A stretch of DNA of 48,189 bases from Candidatus Altarchaeales archaeon (GTDB lineage: Archaea > Altiarchaeota > Altiarchaeia > IMC4 > QMZM01): the NCBI GenBank assembly GCA_023252215.1, contig JAHEXG010000005.1:1-48189 (forward strand). Direction: 5' to 3'. Every line of letters starts with the position of its first letter. The first letter of the stretch is position 1. Under the pieces are notes generated by a model. The model was given only the letters and a program-made list of their open reading frames with translations, searched no databases and was not told where the DNA came from. Both the position numbers and the translations under genes were made by a program. Of the stretch, positions 8,329 through 17,351 are shown piece by piece.

Positions 8329-9251
8329 GGGAGGAACCTTTTTATCATAGTCAATAATATTATAGGCGAAGCTATTGATGCTGTGAATGCCGTTATTCCA
8401 AGGATAGTTTTCAGGTCTCCGGTTATGCCTAACAGGCCTACTCCTATGGTTGTCGTAGCTATTATGAGCGTTATTGCCACCTGCACGAACGTCCACAGCA
8501 CCGTCTGTTCTATCATGACCCTGCCGAGGCTTCTGGTTCCTTTTATGGTGTATAGGAATATGCCTACGGGGAATAGCATGGCAAAGAAGAGCAGGATTAC
8601 GTATCTTAGCGCGAGCATTGTTATCAGGCCAAGGATGAGTGCGAATATGAGGATGAGGAAGATTATTCCTCCGTCGAATGAGGTTATGGTTGCTGCGGAG
8701 AAGAACTTTGCCAGGTCGTTTATGGTTTCTATGAATAATCCGTTCATATTCACGTTTCCGGCGTCTATTATTCCTTTGCATAGTTCGTATGATGCATTGA
8801 ACATGAGCGCGAGTATCTGGTAGGACAGGGATATTGCGACCATGCTTGCTATCAGAGCAGGCAGTAGGTTCTTTGCTCTTATGCGTCCCTGGGGCGAGCC
8901 TGATAAGAATATCAGGTATACGCAGGCGCAGAGGAGGACTGTAACGTAGAGGGGCTCCAGTATTATTATGAAATATCTCATCGTCTGGTATATCATCTTA
9001 TAAGCCAGGGGCGGATTCATCAGTACCAGGCCTTCCAGGTTCTGGTACAGTCCCAGTAGGCCTGAGTCGGTCTTTTTTCCTGTGAAGGTCCCGTAGATCA
9101 GATAGTATATTATCTGTATGAAGGTTCCGCGGAATTCGAGGTTGACTGTCTCCCTCTGGGCGGACGCCTCGCCGAACCATGCGGCGTTCGCTACGACGCC
9201 CGACAGCAGCAATGCCGTAAAGCAAATTACTGCGATGATGTGTTTTTTCAT
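8325..9251 (-). CDS. VirB2/VirB6-like polytopic membrane protein (paralog 2)
   Basis: A 308-residue membrane protein with a signal peptide (MKKHIIAVICFTALLLSG, cleaved near VANA). It contains LMNPPLAYKM, YFIIILEPLYVTVLL, the signature FLSGSPQGRIRAKN, a second helix, then a long hydrophobic pair (IIFLILIFALILGLITML), LRYVILLFFAMLFPVGIFLY and TRSLGRVMIEQTVLWTFVQ. The first gene upstream (paralog 1) stops 27 bases before this start, and its own stop overlaps the next start by ATGA. Five copies with the same motifs but low overall identity suggest an ancient tandem expansion forming a hetero-oligomer (inference). Confidence 0.8.
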   Translation of the reverse strand: MKKHIIAVICFTALLLSGVVANAAWFGEASAQRETVNLEFRGTFIQIIYYLIYGTFTGKKTDSGLLGLYQNLEGLVLMNPPLAYKMIYQTMRYFIIILEPLYVTVLLCACVYLIFLSGSPQGRIRAKNLLPALIASMVAISLSYQILALMFNASYELCKGIIDAGNVNMNGLFIETINDLAKFFSAATITSFDGGIIFLILIFALILGLITMLALRYVILLFFAMLFPVGIFLYTIKGTRSLGRVMIEQTVLWTFVQVAITLIIATTTIGVGLLGITGDLKTILGITAFTASIASPIILLTMIKRFLP

Positions 9252-9278
9252 GCTTTCTGTTTTATTGTTAATTTTATC

Positions 9279-10229
9279 CTAGCCCGGCAAAAAATCCCTG
9301 AAGAACAGCACTGAAGCGACCGGTATCGCTATCAGTGCAAGTATTGCGCCCAGTTCCAGGACTACCAGGACTTCCTGCGCCAGGAAAGGCGAAAATATTA
9401 TGATTATCGTCACCACGGAGATCATCGTTATTGCTTCTATGACTTGTAGGAATATCCATATAAGCGTTTGCTCCATTATTCTTTTCCCGGTTTTTCTGGT
9501 GGGGAGGAAAAAGTAGAGGAACAGCGTCAGAGGGAAGACCATCACGAAAAGAGATATTACCAGGTATCTTGCTATCACAACCATGAGGAGCATCACCAAT
9601 ATGAGAAGAGAGACATAAAGGAAAGGCGCCGAGCCTTCTCCGGAGTACCAGGTGATCTTGTCGAAGTTGGACATGAGGTAGTCTATGGGGTTTATCTCTT
9701 CTTTTGCGGGTAGCAGGACCCCCATCGGATTGACCGGCCCCTGGGATATGACGCCCATGAACAATTGCTCCGAGAGATAGAAGAGGACGTTCAATATATG
9801 CGGCGAAAGCATGACAAGGAACATCGCAGCAATCACTCCCGGGATGATCGCTTTTATCTTGGACCTTATACTGGGGGATCCTGAGAAAAATATCATGTAT
9901 ACTGCGCTGCCTATTATCACCAGGACAAAGATCGGGCCAAGCATTGCTATGAAATATTTTGTTATGCTCATCACTCCCTGGCTCATGGGGTTGGGGTTCA
10001 ATAATAGCAGGTTGACAAAGTGCCTCTGGCATATTCCCATCAGTTCGCGGACGAGTTCCTCTCCTACGTTCTTGAAGCCTTTTTTGAGCAGGAAATCCAT
10101 TAGCTCGTTTACTGCGGCCGATTCGCCTGAAAAAGCGCGGACGCTGCATGCAAGGGCGGTTGCCGCCGCAGCCGTGAGTGCCGCCGCCGGGGCGGCTTTC
10201 CTGTAACCTGTTTTTTGTGTGACAGACAT
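9279..10229 (-). CDS. VirB2/VirB6-like polytopic membrane protein (paralog 1)
   Basis: A 316-residue membrane protein. The start at 10229 (MSVTQKTGYRKAAP) is preferred: a GGAGGT element overlapping the upstream stop and a GGGGA stretch lie in front of it, and the Ala-rich signal sequence follows. An open extension of 17 codons would overlap the preceding gene. Conserved parts are LLNPNPMSQG, YFIAMLGPIFVLVII, the signature FFSGSPSIRSKIKA (the usual Gly before Arg is Ile here), IARYLVISLFVMVFPLTLFLY and TRKTGKRIMEQTLIW. It is the first of the five paralogs and follows the two surface proteins of the same operon. Confidence 0.8.
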   Translation of the reverse strand: MSVTQKTGYRKAAPAAALTAAAATALACSVRAFSGESAAVNELMDFLLKKGFKNVGEELVRELMGICQRHFVNLLLLNPNPMSQGVMSITKYFIAMLGPIFVLVIIGSAVYMIFFSGSPSIRSKIKAIIPGVIAAMFLVMLSPHILNVLFYLSEQLFMGVISQGPVNPMGVLLPAKEEINPIDYLMSNFDKITWYSGEGSAPFLYVSLLILVMLLMVVIARYLVISLFVMVFPLTLFLYFFLPTRKTGKRIMEQTLIWIFLQVIEAITMISVVTIIIIFSPFLAQEVLVVLELGAILALIAIPVASVLFFRDFLPG

Positions 10230-10248
10230 ATGATAAGTCCCCGCAGGC

Positions 10249-11577
10249 TTACCTCCTGCGTATGAAGCGCATGTAGACAAAGAATAATGCCGCGACCAGT
10301 ATCAATAACAGCAAATATTTGCTGTCATCTCCTTTGACGCAGTCCGGGTCTTCTCCGGCGGAGCAGTCCGGGTCGCATCTTCCGTCTTTGACTTTGTCGC
10401 ATACTCCGTCCTGCGATCCTGATGGGCAGTCGCCGGGGCAGTTGTAGTAGTTCTCGATGCCTATATCGCAGAAGCCGTCATGGTTGCATGTGCAGTCCGG
10501 GTCTTCTCCCTGTTTGCAGTCCGGGTCGCATCGTCCGTCTTTGACTTTGTCGCATACTCCGTCCGGGGATCCTGATGGGCAGTCTTCGGGGCAGTTGTAG
10601 TAGTTTTCTCCGGTATAGCATACTTTGTCGTGGTTGCATATTGGTTTTATCGTCAGGGTTATTTTGTCGGATACTACAAAGCCTGCGGCATCCGATACTT
10701 TGAGGGTTATCGTGTTGGAGTCGTTTGCGTCGTTTGACAGGTTGTCGTAGTAGAATTCTTTTTCCCTTCCTATCACGCCGTTTGCGTCGGATTCCCAGCT
10801 ATACGTGTAGGGTTCTTTTCCCCCTTCTGCCAGGGCTGCGAAATTCAGCCTGCTTCCTTCTTTGACTGTCTGTTTGTTTTTGGGGGATTTTATCGATGCC
10901 TGTAACGGGAGTATTTCTATGTCTGCGGGGCTGATTACCCAAAGGGTCTTATCGCTGGTTATGTAGGTGTTTGCCGCGTCTTTTACTTCGAGATGCACTG
11001 TATGTGTTCCTAGCGCAACTTTCATTTCCAGGTATTTAACGCTGCCTATGACTTTGTCGTCCAGGCGCCATGAATACGTATAAGGGGGAACTCCGCCGCT
11101 TACTGACGCGTTGAAGGGTATGTTATCGGTTTCGCTGTAAAATGTTTCCGTCCCCGGCAGGAGTATTCTTGCCTGAAGGGATGCTGGCTTTATGGTTATG
11201 TTCTTATGGGCCGTCATTATTGTGCCCATGCCGTCTGAGAACCTGAACTCTATTATGTGCTGGCCCGCCGACAGATTGTTTCGGGAGATTGAGACCCCGG
11301 TTCCAATTGTTCCGTCCAGGCTGGAAGACCAGGTGTAAGAGCAGGCGGCTCCGCAGGTGTCCTGTCCGGTGTAGATGCCTGCGAAGGTTATGGACTCGCC
11401 CTGGGTAAATTCCGTTTGCCCTGCTCCCGGCATCAGGATCTCTGCACGCGGCGTATGGTCTATTACCACTGGCGTAGTGGTTTTGTTTGTGCATCCCGCG
11501 CATCCTGCGTAGCCTGGGGAGATGACTAAAAGCGCAAATATCAGCATCCCTATAATATCCGCTGTTTTGTTTTTCAT
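10249..11577 (-). CDS. Membrane-anchored Ig-like/Cys-repeat surface protein
   Basis: A 442-residue protein with a signal peptide (MKNKTADIIGMLIFALLV), three PKD/Ig-like repeats (each with a pattern like P-Y-T-Y-S-W and a hydrophobic VSD or VKD strand), then two Cys-rich repeats of about 51 residues. Each repeat reads C-N-H-D..C...E-N-Y-Y-N-C-P-x-D-C-P and then DGVCDKVKDGRCDPDC. It ends in one transmembrane helix (YLLLLILVAALFFVYM) and a short basic tail. It is thus a type I surface protein. The start overlaps the stop of the giant gene upstream by ATGA. The protein at 22422 has the same C-terminal repeat and anchor, so each divergent operon has one such protein. Adhesion or scaffold role is inferred. 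Confidence 0.85.
   Translation of the reverse strand: MKNKTADIIGMLIFALLVISPGYAGCAGCTNKTTTPVVIDHTPRAEILMPGAGQTEFTQGESITFAGIYTGQDTCGAACSYTWSSSLDGTIGTGVSISRNNLSAGQHIIEFRFSDGMGTIMTAHKNITIKPASLQARILLPGTETFYSETDNIPFNASVSGGVPPYTYSWRLDDKVIGSVKYLEMKVALGTHTVHLEVKDAANTYITSDKTLWVISPADIEILPLQASIKSPKNKQTVKEGSRLNFAALAEGGKEPYTYSWESDANGVIGREKEFYYDNLSNDANDSNTITLKVSDAAGFVVSDKITLTIKPICNHDKVCYTGENYYNCPEDCPSGSPDGVCDKVKDGRCDPDCKQGEDPDCTCNHDGFCDIGIENYYNCPGDCPSGSQDGVCDKVKDGRCDPDCSAGEDPDCVKGDDSKYLLLLILVAALFFVYMRFIRRR
10339..10605 (-). repeat. Two direct repeats of about 114 bases inside the Cys-repeat gene
   Basis: Segments 10339-10452 and 10492-10605 are near-identical, 153 bases (51 codons) apart, and encode the two CDKVKDGRCDPDC repeats. 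The high base identity indicates a recent duplication or gene conversion. Confidence 0.75.
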
Positions 11578-14500
11578 TTCTTACCTCTTAATTCATCCCA
11601 CAGGCTGTAGAAGTCAAACCCTCCTCCCCTGAACCATTTGTATGAAAATGCCAGTATCGCCAGCACTATGAAGAGCAGCAGGACCTCCGGCGACAAGAAC
11701 CACCAGATTCTGTCCAGGGAGTATATGTTCATGTATGCTGAGCCGCTGCTTTCAGTGTATTTTCTGCTTCCTGCGTAGGAACAGGTAATCCTTGTGCTCT
11801 CGTCTCCTGCAGTGAATTTGGGAAATGCTGCCTTTCCTGAGCTGTCGGTTCTGATTTCTTTTTTGAGTCCGTAGGCTTCTATCTCTATGGTGATGGGTTC
11901 GTCTGGTATGCCCTGGCCTGTCAGGGGGTCTGTAAGGCTTGCGCTGATGACTGCGTCGTCTCCGGATTTCACGGAATCGTTGACCTTGCAACTTATTGTC
12001 GAGGGCTCTCTTATTGTGACGTTGATGTTCACCATAGCGTAGGGCTTGGTTTCCGTGCGTTTCGGGAAAAGGTTGAATGTCTGGTCTGATTCATTATTTC
12101 TGAAGTGTATGAATAATGTGAGGTTGGCATCGTCTGTCTTGAACCGCGGCTGGGCGCAGCAGCATTTTGTTGCATAGTCTGTGCCAAAGACGTCTCCGCA
12201 GTCGGTCTGGCAGTATTCGTAGCCTGTGCCTGTTTGGTTGGCGTAGATGCAGCCCTTCTGTGCGGGATCCTGCGGGCAGGCGCATACAGCCGCAGAGAAG
12301 AGGCCTTTTTCCCTGCAGTAATCGTTGCAATTCGTATCCGGCGCAAGATCGTTCCATTTCTCGTTCTGGTATTTGAGCAGGGGGTTGGGGTAGTTTAGGG
12401 CTTCGAAGTCTATGGTATAGCCCCCCTTGGATTCTCTGACGTAGCTGTGTGTGAGGTTCTTTCCGTGGCATATCTGCCAGAGATTGTATCCTGCCATGTC
12501 GCTGTATGTGTATGGTCCGTCGCCGGTGGGCGCAAGGCATAGTTTATTCCCCCTAAGGTCGTATTTTATGGCTGTGTTGTCATTTTGGTTTATGGCCCAT
12601 ACGTGGTTATCGAAGTCCATGCCGATTCCGATGGGTCCGCTTCCTGTCGGGTATGTGCCCAGTAGTTCGCAGTTTGTGCCGTCTATTTTATAGATCTCGC
12701 CGGCATCTGAGTCCGCGACCCAGGCATTGTCGTCCCTGTCGATTGCCACTCCCTTGGTCATTGCTCCAACGGTTTTTTTGCATATTATGTTCCCAGTGTC
12801 TCCGTTGATTTTGTATACGTTGCCCGAGCTGCTGCCTCCCAGCCAGATGTCTCCGTTCCGGTCGATGGCTATGCCGTATGTTGCGTTGCCTATTTCGTAT
12901 CGTCCTATTACCGCGGCATCGGATGTTCTTACTTTGTAGAGGACGTTGTTGTGGTTGGTTATCACCCAGATGTTTCCTCTGCAGTCATATACTGCGCCGT
13001 ATGGGTAATCGCTTATATTTATGGGCGCGGATCCCGCTGGGCAGGTTGGGTTCTTTGTCCGGTCTCCTATGAGGCAGTTTCCGGTCTTTCCGTCCAGCTT
13101 CCAGAGGGTGTTGTCGTTTGAGTTGCCTATCCAGATATTGTTTTCGTCGTCTACAGCTATTGCCCTTGGTCCGTCTCCTACTTTGTAGGTGTCTACGACG
13201 TTGCAGGTATTTGATTCCAGCCTTGTTACGTCCCCTGAGTTGTAGTTGCCGACCCAAGCGTTTCCGTCATTGTCTACTGAGGTACTGGAAGGATTGCTTC
13301 CCACCGAGTACTTGCATACCTCCATGCAGTCGTTGGTCCGTATCTTGCTCACAGTGCCTTCGTTGGAATTGGACACGAAGATGTATGACGTCTGCCCAAG
13401 TCTCTTGTTGCCATTATAGGCTACGGTTCCGCGCAGGTTGCCTGTGAACTGGGGATTTGTCCCCGGCTGGCCCGCTATGACGTTTACATCCCCGTTGACC
13501 TCCCGCGTCTCCATTTCCACGAAATCAAAATAATATCCCTCCTCTTCGTGGAAGGTTCGATCAGAGGCGCAGAAAGTCTCGTATGTCTGGCCCTTGGGGG
13601 GCAGGCAGACGCAGTCGTCTCTCTTGTATGTTGTTCCGTTGGCGTCTTCGCATGTCACGTCCGCTATGTCGTAGTCGTTGCAGGTGCAGTCGTCGGGGCA
13701 TATTTTTTGGCATTGCTTTGGGTAGTTATAGTTGCCTGATTCGTATCCGTATGCCTGATCGAAGAAATAGTTTCTCGTCCCTTCTATTGGGTTGTAGAGT
13801 ACCGGGGTGCCTACGGCGTAGGGGCGGCCTGGTTCCCAATATCCGTGAGAGTAGTCTTTGCGCCAAGCCATGTGCTTGACCGGGTACACCATTGAATAAA
13901 AGTCTATGCTGGACTCCGCTGCGTTGAGGCTTAATTCGTTTATGATATCGGGCGTTGCTTCAACGTACAATTGGCCCTTGGACCGGATGCCAGTGGTAAG
14001 GTCGCTGTCCATGTAATTGTCGATATTTCCATTGACCGAAACGTTTACTGCCCCGAACTTGTGGATTATGGGAATACCCTTCCCCGGGCAGTTAAGGTTT
14101 ATCTGGTCTTCCATGCTGCCGGTAGTATCGCTGACCAGGACCACGTTGTTTTCAGTGTCGTAGTTGGCGAGCCTATCATATATGCAGTCCAGCGGGCAGT
14201 CGCACGTCACCCTGTAGTATTTTCCTCCGCCGGCCTGCGCCAGACGCTCCATGAACGCAAAGTCTGCGGTGTTGCCCAATGCTACCGTGTGAACCGTTAT
14301 GCCCTCGCCCTTGGCTGCAGTGGCCTGGGATATTGCATCATTTTTAGCGGCAGTCTGGCTGCAGGGGACCCCGCCCATACAGTATTGCGGCACGCCGTCC
14401 GACATGACTATCAAATACTTTGCACCGCTGGCAGTTCTAATCAGATCCCTCCCCCTCCCTATCCCGCAGGCTATGCATGTTCCGTCCAGCGGCCGGTACT

Positions 14501-17264
14501 GGTCTATCTGGTCGTGAAGCGGCGTTGGGTCCGAGGTCAAAGGATACGAAGAACAGATGCCGCCCGGGCATCTTGGGGGGCTGCTGAACGCAACCAACCC
14601 AACCAGTATGTTCCTGCCAAGTGCCAGGTCCACGAAACTATTAGCCGCAAGCTTTAATGCCTCGATCTTTTTCATGTCAAGGCTGATTTTCGACACATCA
14701 CTATCCTCGACGAATTCCTGGGTTGTTATAGACACGGTTTCGCTCGGACAGCAGCAGCAGTCGGCGCTGGCGCCGCATCCGGGCGGACAAATACATATTC
14801 CAAAGATGTCGCGCAAAGGACACATGCAGCGGCATACGTGGTCTACTAGCGTTGTAGAAAAGCTTTCCTTTATGCCGGTCTGAAAGTCCGAAGCATCTTC
14901 GTTGAGCGTATAGTTGAGGATTATGTCCTGCGCTATCACGAACTGGTCATAATTCGCAGTGTAGGTCATGTGCCCGGAAGACCCGCCGATGGGCGTGTAT
15001 ACCAAGGTGACTGTGTACATGCCTGTGGATTCATCCTTTGAGAAAGCCGCGGACAATTCGAAAGGCATGTTGCCCGTGCTTACTATCTTTATTGCTCCGT
15101 TGTCTGCCGTGGCGACCGTATTGTCGCTGTTGTATGTGATCTCCATTACTCCTTCTGCGACCGTGGTGTCTGGGACTCGTATCTCTATTACGTTGTTCAC
15201 GCTCGGGGGGCTGTATTCGGCCTGCAGGCAGCATATCTGGCTTGCGCATCCGGTTGTGCATGCGCAGTCGCAGTAGGGCGCGCATTTGCGGCAGCATTCC
15301 CACCAGCATGCGGGCTCTCTTCTGAAACCCCCTCCCGCATATAATGCTCCGTTCCCTGTTCTGGTCCAGGTCAGGTTGTTTCTTAGGTCGTTAAGCCTTG
15401 GCGTTACCGTGAATATCTTTGTCCAGATGTTTCTCAGGAGCTTGTTGTCGAATTGGTGGTTGCAGTAGACCTCGGGAACCCAGGTTTTCTTTGCTATGCC
15501 CGTGTCTGCTGGTTTTTCCTGGATTGTGACGTTGGCGTTCCATCTGTGCTGGTCGTTTATGTATTCGTCGGTTATCTTGTCCAGGGACCGGTAGTAGCCA
15601 GTGTCCTTCCGGGTCATGGAGTACCAGGGATAGTTTACTGCTGACGTGGGCTGGTCTGATTTCTGATAGCACCATGCGGTATTCTTCAGGTCATTCACCC
15701 TCCAGCAGAAAAGATAGTCGGCTTCCGGTCGTCCGTACATAGACTCATATTTCTGGTATTGGCATTCCTGGTAGTTTACGAGTTTGTGGCACTGCGGACA
15801 GCATTCACATGGGGCCTTTTCCGGGCAGCCCAGGCAGTTTCCCGAGCCGCACGGCGCATTAGGGTTGCATTCCGGCTCCAGGCAGTCGAACTGGCATTCG
15901 ACTGATTCCAGTTGCTTGTCCATGCATTCGTTCTCAAGAAGAAGGTTCATGGCGTCGGAATACGCAACGTTGTCCACTATCACCGAGACCTTGGTTTCGT
16001 TGTCTTCTTTCTGCAGCTGCTCTGCGAAGAAATATTTATCGACCTCGGCGCCATTGGATAAGGAGGCTCCCAGGAGTTCTGTTGCCGCGGGCAGCTTAGA
16101 ATTATTCGAAGCATTCAGCGCGGGATCTTGCGTAGAATTGGAAAAAGACATGGGCACATTTTTTAGTTCTCCCATCAGCCAGTAAGTCATCAGATTCTCC
16201 TCGAGGTTCTGAGTCTGACCAACTATCTTATAATTATAATTATCCACCACTCCAACGTATGTACGATTGTTCATGACCGTAGTGCACAACACCTGCGGAT
16301 AAATAAAACCCTGCAGGACGTCCTCGATGGACATGTAACTGGGATCCCAGCCCACAACCCGGTATCCGTCGACTGGCAGGCTGCCGCCCACGTTTGCGCA
16401 AGTGCCGGAATCGATCGCCAGATCCTCGCAGAAGCCTTGTTCCTTGCAGCATTGCGCGCTATAACCCAGCAGGCCGTCTTTGTCCAGATACAGTCTCTGG
16501 GAGGTTATTCTCAGAGCCACGGTCTGGTCCGCGTTCCCGTCGTTAAGCGTTATGGGTTCGCAGCTGTATTTTTTAACCACGTTGACCTGGATGCATTTAT
16601 CAACCGACTCCTGGCCTCCATTGTCTACGGCATAAGCGCAGAAAGAGAAAACCCCTTCATCAGGGAAAAACCTTTTATATTCATAGACGCAAGTCTTGAG
16701 ATTCCCGCATTCGTGCTCTTCAATAGTTCCGCCGGCAACGTCTTCTATGTAAATATATGAGACGCCGTTATCGTCCTCTGCGACTATCTCGAACTTGATG
16801 GTGCCACCTACGTGAACCGTGGGAGCGTCTTCTACGCTTTGCTCGGACCGGAAGTATTTTATGATAGGGGGCCTATCCAAAGATACGCCGACTACGTCGC
16901 ATACCAGGCCGGACAACTGGCCGACGGTATCTATCGCCCTCACGCAGAACCTGGCGTTTCCGACAATATTGACCTGGGCAGAGACGCTCTTAGAGCATGT
17001 GAGCGCATCGCTGCAGTTCTGGAACGAAAAGTCCGTAGAATTGGGGTAATAGAAATATATCCCTCTGACCCCCAGGTCATCGCTTGCATTCGCAGTAATC
17101 GAGATGGTATCCCCGGGGGATGCGAACATGGGATTCAGGCTGATCGATACCGCCGGAGGAGAATCGGCAGCACAGGCCGCGGAAGCTGAAAGGATTACGA
17201 ATAGAAAACATGAGAACTTAAACAAAGCATCGTTCTGAGAGACCCGAGTATGTCTTTTTTTCAT
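11574..17264 (-). CDS. Giant surface protein: Ig-like, Cys-rich, permuted VWA, beta-propeller, TM anchor
   Basis: A 1896-residue type I membrane protein, first gene of the operon. After a signal peptide (LFVILSASAACA) come two Ig-like domains (to about residue 230), a long Cys-rich part with CXC clusters (to about 850), and a von Willebrand A-like domain at about 855-1060. Its order is unusual: helix KIEALKLAANSF, strand ILVGLVAFSS, KYLIVMSDGVPQ and FMERLAQAGGGKYYRV come first, and the metal-site strand VVLVSDTTGSM follows. About seven NHL-like repeats (VDNDGNAWVGNYNSGDV type) at roughly 1288-1580 should fold as a beta-propeller. A KCCC module, an Ig-like domain, one transmembrane helix (PEVLLLFIVLAILAF) and a cytosolic tail end the protein. 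VWA and propeller domains usually bind proteins or ligands, so an adhesin is likely. Confidence 0.85.
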   Translation of the reverse strand: MKKRHTRVSQNDALFKFSCFLFVILSASAACAADSPPAVSISLNPMFASPGDTISITANASDDLGVRGIYFYYPNSTDFSFQNCSDALTCSKSVSAQVNIVGNARFCVRAIDTVGQLSGLVCDVVGVSLDRPPIIKYFRSEQSVEDAPTVHVGGTIKFEIVAEDDNGVSYIYIEDVAGGTIEEHECGNLKTCVYEYKRFFPDEGVFSFCAYAVDNGGQESVDKCIQVNVVKKYSCEPITLNDGNADQTVALRITSQRLYLDKDGLLGYSAQCCKEQGFCEDLAIDSGTCANVGGSLPVDGYRVVGWDPSYMSIEDVLQGFIYPQVLCTTVMNNRTYVGVVDNYNYKIVGQTQNLEENLMTYWLMGELKNVPMSFSNSTQDPALNASNNSKLPAATELLGASLSNGAEVDKYFFAEQLQKEDNETKVSVIVDNVAYSDAMNLLLENECMDKQLESVECQFDCLEPECNPNAPCGSGNCLGCPEKAPCECCPQCHKLVNYQECQYQKYESMYGRPEADYLFCWRVNDLKNTAWCYQKSDQPTSAVNYPWYSMTRKDTGYYRSLDKITDEYINDQHRWNANVTIQEKPADTGIAKKTWVPEVYCNHQFDNKLLRNIWTKIFTVTPRLNDLRNNLTWTRTGNGALYAGGGFRREPACWWECCRKCAPYCDCACTTGCASQICCLQAEYSPPSVNNVIEIRVPDTTVAEGVMEITYNSDNTVATADNGAIKIVSTGNMPFELSAAFSKDESTGMYTVTLVYTPIGGSSGHMTYTANYDQFVIAQDIILNYTLNEDASDFQTGIKESFSTTLVDHVCRCMCPLRDIFGICICPPGCGASADCCCCPSETVSITTQEFVEDSDVSKISLDMKKIEALKLAANSFVDLALGRNILVGLVAFSSPPRCPGGICSSYPLTSDPTPLHDQIDQYRPLDGTCIACGIGRGRDLIRTASGAKYLIVMSDGVPQYCMGGVPCSQTAAKNDAISQATAAKGEGITVHTVALGNTADFAFMERLAQAGGGKYYRVTCDCPLDCIYDRLANYDTENNVVLVSDTTGSMEDQINLNCPGKGIPIIHKFGAVNVSVNGNIDNYMDSDLTTGIRSKGQLYVEATPDIINELSLNAAESSIDFYSMVYPVKHMAWRKDYSHGYWEPGRPYAVGTPVLYNPIEGTRNYFFDQAYGYESGNYNYPKQCQKICPDDCTCNDYDIADVTCEDANGTTYKRDDCVCLPPKGQTYETFCASDRTFHEEEGYYFDFVEMETREVNGDVNVIAGQPGTNPQFTGNLRGTVAYNGNKRLGQTSYIFVSNSNEGTVSKIRTNDCMEVCKYSVGSNPSSTSVDNDGNAWVGNYNSGDVTRLESNTCNVVDTYKVGDGPRAIAVDDENNIWIGNSNDNTLWKLDGKTGNCLIGDRTKNPTCPAGSAPINISDYPYGAVYDCRGNIWVITNHNNVLYKVRTSDAAVIGRYEIGNATYGIAIDRNGDIWLGGSSSGNVYKINGDTGNIICKKTVGAMTKGVAIDRDDNAWVADSDAGEIYKIDGTNCELLGTYPTGSGPIGIGMDFDNHVWAINQNDNTAIKYDLRGNKLCLAPTGDGPYTYSDMAGYNLWQICHGKNLTHSYVRESKGGYTIDFEALNYPNPLLKYQNEKWNDLAPDTNCNDYCREKGLFSAAVCACPQDPAQKGCIYANQTGTGYEYCQTDCGDVFGTDYATKCCCAQPRFKTDDANLTLFIHFRNNESDQTFNLFPKRTETKPYAMVNINVTIREPSTISCKVNDSVKSGDDAVISASLTDPLTGQGIPDEPITIEIEAYGLKKEIRTDSSGKAAFPKFTAGDESTRITCSYAGSRKYTESSGSAYMNIYSLDRIWWFLSPEVLLLFIVLAILAFSYKWFRGGGFDFYSLWDELRGKK

Positions 17265-17351
17265 TTTATCCGACTGTATATTTCTATTTATTATAGTTTA
17301 ATAAATACTTTATCATCTATAAAGATAACAAAAAAATAGCAGCTACCCAGA
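17265..17351. promoter_or_regulatory. Divergent promoter region between the two envelope operons
   Basis: Eighty-seven AT-rich bases separate the starts of the giant minus-strand gene and the plus-strand protease operon. TATA-like elements are visible for both directions: around 17285-17297 read on the minus strand (ctataataaatag) and around 17298-17325 on the plus strand (taataaatac and ctataaag). Shared control of the two operons is likely; no repeated operator is obvious. Confidence 0.55.

Noticed and set aside
5320-10149. Long open frames overlapping the VirB-like genes in other frames (for example 5320-5988, 6150-7337 and 9274-10149)
   Set aside because: They are rich in Arg, His and Pro, lack starts and known motifs, and lie across genes with clear signal peptides and conserved helices.
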